The notes below the pieces were generated by a model. That model made no database searches, was not told where the DNA came from, and was given only the letters and a program-made list of their open reading frames with translations. A stretch of 12,396 bases of DNA from Cerioporus squamosus (lineage: Eukaryota > Basidiomycota > Agaricomycetes > Polyporales > Polyporaceae). The number at the start of each line of letters is the position of its first letter. Position 1 is the stretch's first letter. Both the position numbers and the translations under genes were made by a program. Shown here piece after piece: positions 7,594 through 12,396 of this stretch. The stretch spans positions 1 to 12,396 of the forward strand of contig JABYQS010000836.1 of NCBI GenBank assembly GCA_022592435.1, given 5' to 3'.

Positions 7594-7635
7594 ATGTCGC
7601 GTACTTTGCGCGCGCACCCTCGACGCGCTACTTAA
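7594..7635 (+). promoter_or_regulatory. Potential upstream ORF in the ftr1 leader (13 codons)
   Basis: ATG at 7594 reads 13 codons to TAA at 7633-7635, 105 bp before the ftr1 start. A second upstream ATG at 7575 opens a long frame that overlaps the ftr1 start out of frame. Either would affect ftr1 translation if transcribed; the start site may lie downstream of both. Confidence 0.3.
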
Positions 7636-7740
7636 TACTTGCCCGAGGCATTTTCGCGCCCAGGTCCTCTCGCCCCTCCCGAGCCCGAGCACCAGTGCGC
7701 GAAGCCCGACACTCCCCGTCCCCGCACCCCCTCGAGCACG

Positions 7741-9164
7741 ATGGCGAGGAACGTCTTCTCCGTGCCCATCTTCTTCATCGTCTTCCGCGAGACCCTCGAG
7801 GCCGCCATCATCATCTCCGTCCTCCTCGGCCTCGTCGAGCAGATCATCCACCAGGACCCCTCGCTCATCCCCGGGGCCGTCGCGCCCACCTCGGGTGTGG
7901 AGACCCCGGAGAAGGAGAGGGAGCGTCCCCCGCTCGAGAAGGCCGACAGCTCCGCCTCCAACTCTGGCAGCGCCGTCATCACGTCCGCGCCCGTGCTCAC
8001 TTCGGGCGAGGAGCCGCAGACGGACACCAAGCGACTCCTCCGCAAGATGCGCATCTACATCTTCTCGGGCGCGTTTCTCGGCTTGTTCATCGCTCTCGCT
8101 ATCGGCGCCGCATTCATCGCCGTGTGGTTCACCCAGGCGAGCGACTTGTGGGCCAAGTCCGAGGACCTTTGGGAGGGTACGTATCCGAACTTGAGTGGAC
8201 GCGCTGCTCACCTTACTGATCGGTCCTCTGCGATCCAGGCATCTTCGAGCTCATCGCATCGCTCATCATCTTCGTCATGGGTGTCAGCATGCTCAAGATG
8301 GACCGTGCTAAGGCGAAGTGGCGCGTCAAGCTGCAGCGTGCCTTCGCTGGTCACAGTGAGTATCCACTCAACGTGTCCACTAGATGCGTGACTTACCGTG
8401 GAATGTCTCGTAGCCAAAGACAAGGGCGCGCGCACTGGGAAGTACGTGCTCTTCATCCTGCCCTTCATCACCGTGCTGCGTGAGGGTATGGAGGCCGTCG
8501 TCTTCGTCGGCGGTGTCTCTCTCGGCCAGCCGGCGACTGCCATCCCGATTGCCGCCATCGTCGGTCTCGTTTGCGGTCTCATCTGCGGATACCTCATCTA
8601 TGCCTTCGCCAGCCGGACAAGTGAGTACTCGCGCACGCGTCGGAGGGATTGCATACTGACCAGTCGTCCAGCGCTCACCGTCTTCATGGTCGTCATGACC
8701 AACTTCCTGCTCCTCATCGGCGCTGGCCTCTTCTCCAAGGCCATCTGGTCGTTCCAGTCGAACGCCTTCAACCACCTGTACGTGTCTCTCCCCTGAACTG
8801 AGCCACAGACAGGGACTTACTCACGCGATCCCCCAGCCTTGGCGCAGAAATTGACGACTCAGGAGGCGACGGCCCCGGCTCCTTCGACGTGCGCGGGAAC
8901 GTGTGGCACCTCGACTGCTGCAACCCGGAGAACAACTTCGACTCGGACGGCTGGACGATCTTCTCCGCGATCTTCGGCTGGACGAACAGCGCGACCCTCG
9001 GCTCCGTCCTCTCCTACGTCTTCTACTGGATCGCCGTCGTCGCCGTCCTCATCTACCTCAAGTTCAAGGAGGGCCGCACCACCCTGCTCGGGAAGGAGTC
9101 CTCCATGGGCCGCAGACGCCGCGAGCGCAAGGAGGCTGCCGAGCTCCCCCAGGCGAGCTCGTGA
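7741..9164 (+). CDS. ftr1: High-affinity iron permease Ftr1, 397 aa
   Basis: Ftr1 is the plasma-membrane Fe(III) permease that works in complex with Fet3. Five exons: 7741-8176, 8239-8355, 8414-8620, 8672-8777 and 8837-9164 (TGA 9162-9164), with introns of 51-62 nt. The ATG has A at -3 and G at +4, and homology starts at once. The two iron-binding motifs are R16-E-T-L-E20 and R207-E-G-M-E211, variants of the yeast REGLE pair at matching places. Seven hydrophobic helices are visible (about 6-32, 104-130, 147-166, 195-221, 224-249, one in exon 4 and one in exon 5 at LGSVLSYVFYWIAVVAVLIY). A 60-70-residue Ser/Glu/Pro-rich loop lies between helices 1 and 2, and an external loop carries WHLDCCNPE before helix 7. 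The C-terminal tail is basic. Length is close to the yeast protein (about 404). Divergent pairing with fet3 supports the assignment. Confidence 0.96.
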
Positions 9165-9951
9165 GCAGGCGATGATACTTCTTCGGGGCTGACTAGGAGG
9201 AATACAAAAATTATGAACGGCACGAATTGTGTGTAGACGTCGTTACGAACTCACTGTACTGTACATGTCAGGCGGTACTGCTATTCCGTTGAATGCGTCC
9301 TGCCGTGAGGGATCATCCATTCATGATCCGCACAAATTGCGCGCGTGCAGGGGCTTGCCTTCTCTTGGTCATGGGTCTGGCCTTCGGGGTGTCAAGGAAG
9401 CTGTCGTGGCGTTGAGCGGTGGTTATGCGTGTCCAAACCCCAAGCTGTTGGTGCGGGAAGCTGGAGCCAGATGGAGGTATAACCCGGCATCTGTCGTTCG
9501 CACATGTCCGACGTCCCCATGCTTGCCCAGAGCCGGGCGCGAAGCGCTCCCTTTCCGCGACAAGAACCCAACAAGACCTGAAGAAACGGAGGAGAAAGTA
9601 GGCAATCCTGCGGTCGAATTCGAAACATGTGCTCCTCACCTCGCGGCAGACGCACGCCACTCTCCTGCGTCTGTTCTATACCAGAGGATGTGAGAGCGAC
9701 GAGAAGGATGGACCGTGGTACCCGGACGCATGTCGCCATGGAGCGGTGGGAGATCGTCCACATACGATGTACGGCTATCACTTAGTCCTGCTGATCGCCA
9801 CATGGGCACCTGGGCACCCATCCTCAGGTTCGGCACCGATGGACGAACGTCGGAGGAATGCACTTGCCGACAGTCATTGATTCGGGACAATGGGTGGTAA
9901 GTAGTCTATGCTACGGGTTAGGTGGGAACTGGAGCTTGTCAGCTTAACAAG

Positions 9952-10054
9952 GTTCAGCTACGATTCACAATGCCGTACCAGGTTGACAAAGTACGCCGCA
10001 CACGGGCATCCGACGGATGCTTGCTCTGGTCAGAGCCGTTCGAAGTAGCTGAAC
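9952..10054. repeat. 10-bp inverted repeat (GTTCAGCTAC / GTAGCTGAAC)
   Basis: Perfect arms at 9952-9961 and 10045-10054, 83 nt apart, with no clear extension of the pairing on either side. A pair like this can arise by chance in 2 kb. Confidence 0.4.
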
Positions 10055-10300
10055 ATAGCCATGATCGAAGCTGAGGCAGAATGGCGTGCGCCCATCCACG
10101 CCACGACCGCGGTGAGCAGCTTCCGGACTTTAGGTTTTGAGGTACGAGGCTAGAAGACCGTTATCATATCAGATAGCGAGAATAACCCCAAACCGACATA
10201 GCGGTTGTATTAGCGGCGTGTCCCGTACGAACCTGACATTGACTTGCCCGAAACCAATGCATCATGGAGTCTCGACCGTACTGGTCCCAGTGGTGTGGTG

Positions 10301-10434
10301 TTCGGAGGTTTGTGCAATGGATGCCCTGGATGCCAAGCTATCCGCAAGACCATATGTATGGCAGTCATCGCCGCAATGGTACCGTAACTGCATGGTATGG
10401 ATGTGGGGTACAGTATTAGCTTGGCACCTCCGAA
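10301..10434. repeat. Bipartite inverted repeat able to fold into a bulged hairpin
   Basis: TTCGGAGGT (10301-10309) and GCCAAGCTA (10332-10340) on the left are matched on the right by the directly adjacent TAGCTTGGC and ACCTCCGAA (10417-10434). Both 9-bp arms are perfect and in the order needed for one stem with a 22-nt bulge on the left strand. The interior between 10341 and 10416 shows only weak further pairing. Confidence 0.55.
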
Positions 10435-11092
10435 AGTGTACGAGTTGTAGGACCTAGCCAGACTTGAGTAAATCATCCCACCAGGACCTATGACAAAGCG
10501 GCAGCCGTACCAGGATTGACGGGGGCACTTCCAGTCGTAATCGATTAATCTGCAATGATGTTACTCCAGCCTTGCGGATGACCAAGCGGGGTCCTTGAGG
10601 CCACTCGATACGAGGTGCTTCTCTTCGCAGCGGACGGCAGAAACAAAGCCCCATGCCCACTGACAGGGCGTCGGGCTTGTGAACCATGCGAACAGAATAG
10701 AACTGGAAGGGCGAACGGGGCTCCTGGACGCAAGCTCGGGCAGGGTGTATCACGTACCATTACTGAGCCTGGATGCGATGTCCTCGACACCTCTCGCGGC
10801 GAGTCCTGCTCACGGTGCTCTCGGTTGCTCTGTGCCTTGGTGAGTACAGACTTCCGGCGTGTTCATCGCTGACCTCCTGTGGTCTGTTGCGGGAAATTGC
10901 ACGAAGTCAAACGGCGATTGTGTGGCAATTTGGATATAGCATTGAGTCACGAACGTTCTGAGCATGTATACAAGCACTAGAGTAGGCGTAGCGGAGCGCA
11001 GGAGGCGGGAGATGGTAAGAGACGAGTCAAGAGTTCCAAGAGGCCTCGGCAATGTCCGGTCACCATCTCGCGCTCACGTGTTCACCGACCGC

Positions 11093-11107
11093 GTCGCGAG
11101 TCGCGAC
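11093..11107. repeat. 15-bp palindrome (GTCGCGA-G-TCGCGAC)
   Basis: Two perfect 7-bp arms flank one central G. A CACGTG E-box-like hexamer lies just upstream at 11075-11080. Together they resemble promoter elements, but no gene start follows nearby. Confidence 0.35.
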
Positions 11108-11247
11108 ACGGCGGGGGGCGTGTCGACCTACGCACGGTCTCATTGACAGTTCGACAGGCAGCCCAAGTACACCCTAAGTATTCCGTTCTATACTTACTTC
11201 ACGACATTTCGCTTCCCGGGTATGCAACCGCTGACCGGTCTGACCGC

Positions 11248-12396
11248 TCATTCCATCGCCAGCCGCAGCAGTATGCTCTTCTGGCAAACAGGACAATCCG
11301 TACGTTCCATCAGTTCTTTGCCAATGCACCTGAACAAAGTAAGACGAGGTGAGCATGAGCTGATCGGAGCGCTTTTCTGCAGACGGTACTCACTTGTGGC
11401 AGAAAGCATGTCCACATGGTGTGACGACCGGGTCGTTCATCGTCACTGTGCGGCAGACACGACAGAACAGGTGGAAAGACCGTGGAGTCGAAGCTGAATT
11501 CCCTCCCCGACTAGATGCGTAAGATGCAGGCTCTGTCCCTCCCGCCGCCTGTGCTGAGGTTTCCGTCGGATCCGCTGGCATGATGAAAAGGGCTGGTTTC
11601 AAGCATGGCTGCGCCGTCGTCTCTGGTTGGGCGACGGCCTCTTCGGGTTTTGACTCACGGTAGTCCCCGTACAGCTGATATTGCACCAGCGGGCATTGCT
11701 TCACGTGCTATCATAAGCCACTCGGTGAGGTCGATCTCGCGCATTGACTGTAAGCAGACAAATCCACCTGCTTGTAGTCACCCAGGACTGCGAAAGCCGT
11801 CCCGCAAGCCCCGCATGGGGTTGGGTGCAACACGGACTGGATGTAGTGCGTTCGGAGATCGACGCCGGGTTCTAAATAGATCTGACACGGCACGCAGAGT
11901 ACGCCACCGCGGAAATACTGCCACACAGGACAGTGCGACACCCAGGTACGAGACGCCCTTTAGTATCTGGTTGCGGCCGGAGGCAAGGACCAAGTGGTAC
12001 TGACCTTCCGCTCCTCGTCTTCAGACGGGGACAATCCTCTGCTGTCGTCGCAAGTCGTGTGACTATGAGAGCTAATGAGGACGATTTCTGGTAGAACTCG
12101 AGAACCGATAGAACGGGTAGAGTACGGTCCGTGCACCGAATCGCGATGCTGTTTCGTAGGAGCCGTCGGTCAGTATCGCTGGAAGGTGGAGTGGCTCAGT
12201 GACGCTCACCTCTTCCAAGTAGTCGATGAAGTGACCGGATAAAAGCATAGCGGGACACCGCATCAGTGTAAGCACCGGTGCTGTAGGTGCGTTTAAGGGA
12301 GGAAGGGGACCGACGAAAGGAGACTGGCACAGAGAACAGGCGTGCTCTGGAAGTATACTTGCTACATCCTCAAGGACTTTTGTACATCGCAATGAT
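11248..12396 (-). CDS. RING-finger (C3HC4) protein, C-terminal part (5' end outside window)
   Basis: Minus-strand exons read as 12396-12210, 12148-12005, 11917-about 11792, 11747-11659, 11510-11394 and 11329-11248 (TGA 11250-11248). The last two make a full C3HC4 RING: CRVCRTVTMNDPVVTPCGHA, FCHKC, then DCPVC, only 12 residues before the stop; such domains usually recruit ubiquitin-conjugating enzymes. Two more Cys-rich parts lie upstream: HACSLCQSPF with a later MRCPAMLL (first exon) and GGVLCVPCQIYLEP with PCGACGTAF (third), so several zinc sites are likely. The first two introns (61 and 87 nt) and the last (64 nt) are clean. The third exon's end is unsure: a phase-compatible join needs a weak GTCCTG donor and a 44-nt intron, or an indel. 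The 148-nt intron 11658-11511 is long for this window and is itself open in the RING frame. The RING is certain; substrate and family are not. Confidence 0.75.

Larger units (their letters stand above)
6802..7740. promoter_or_regulatory. Shared divergent promoter of fet3 and ftr1
   Basis: This 939-bp space separates the fet3 ATG (6801, minus) from the ftr1 ATG (7741, plus), so it must hold both promoters. It contains three ATCWGATAA iron-GATA sites (7068-7078, 7103-7111, 7461-7471), a CCAAT box, a G-run cluster near fet3 and upstream ATGs near ftr1. No ORF inside it looks real. The iron-GATA sites predict co-repression of both genes when iron is plentiful by a Fep1/SreA/Urbs1/Cir1-type GATA factor, an inference from the sites. 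Confidence 0.8.
9165..11247. other. Gene-poor region of about 2.1 kb
   Basis: Between the ends of ftr1 and the RING gene I see no ORF with a domain, codon bias or consistent splicing on either strand. No A-box/B-box tRNA pattern, rRNA or snRNA signature was found. It contains two separated inverted repeats (9952-10054 and 10301-10434), a short tandem TGGGCACC duplication near 9803, a CACGTG at 11075-11080 and a 15-bp palindrome at 11093-11107. It may be ordinary spacer, a decayed mobile element, or hold a noncoding RNA. Confidence 0.5.

Noticed and set aside
7501..8211. 236-codon minus ORF opposite ftr1 exon 1
   Set aside because: Asp/Glu/Gly-rich antisense reading of GC-rich ftr1 codons; it does not respect the ftr1 intron and has no domain.
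9313..9781. Overlapping minus ORFs of 115-129 codons downstream of ftr1
   Set aside because: No recognisable motif, no agreed frame and no good splice joins; possible decayed sequence but not supportable as a gene.
9900..10140. Possible tRNA or small nuclear RNA
   Set aside because: No A-box/B-box pair, cloverleaf, or known snRNA signature was found on either strand.
10161..10177. Cluster of GATA motifs (TTATCATATCAGATAG)
   Set aside because: It does not match ATCWGATAA exactly and is about 1 kb from the end of the nearest iron gene, in gene-free sequence.
10773..10843. ATG with signal-peptide-like reading ending at a GTGAGT donor
   Set aside because: It looked like a first exon (RRVLLTVLSVALCLG), but no downstream exon with a fitting acceptor and frame could be found.

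Overview
The window is nuclear DNA of a filamentous fungus, most likely an agaricomycete basidiomycete close to the wood-decay Polyporales. The genes have many short introns (about 49-99 nt, GTRNGT donors, CTNAC-like branch points, YAG acceptors), GC-rich exons, Kozak-type starts and basidiomycete-like protein sequences. Nothing prokaryotic is present and I found no tRNA, rRNA, CRISPR array or intact transposon.

Layout: (1) 1-907, plus: 3' end of hir1, the HIRA/Hir1 histone chaperone, running in from outside the window. Its conserved domain is spread over shifted frames. (2) 1454-1651, minus: possible 65-residue one-helix membrane protein. (3) 1978-2567, plus: three-exon, 159-residue secretory-pathway membrane protein with a Cys-rich ectodomain. 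(4) 3129-4192, plus: eight-exon, 187-residue secreted double-psi beta-barrel (expansin/barwin-like) protein with 14 cysteines. (5) 4461-6801, minus: nine-exon fet3, a 626-residue multicopper ferroxidase. (6) 7741-9164, plus: five-exon ftr1, a 397-residue iron permease. (7) 9165-11247: about 2 kb without a convincing gene but with two inverted repeats. (8) 11248-12396, minus: 3' part of a Cys-rich gene ending in a C3HC4 RING finger. The 4193-4460 gap only holds the facing 3' ends of genes 4 and 5.

The functional core is the head-to-head fet3/ftr1 pair, the two subunits of high-affinity reductive iron uptake: Fet3 oxidises Fe(II) outside the plasma membrane and Ftr1 transports the resulting Fe(III). 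Their shared 939-bp promoter has three copies of ATCWGATAA, the site class of fungal iron-sensing GATA repressors; two are full TTATCWGATAA palindromes. This predicts joint repression under iron sufficiency.

The best leads are the compensated frameshifts in hir1, the unrecognised Cys-rich membrane protein with a start-stop uORF beside it, the 14-Cys double-psi protein, and the folded inverted repeat in the gene-free region. I recognise no wholly new multi-gene system.
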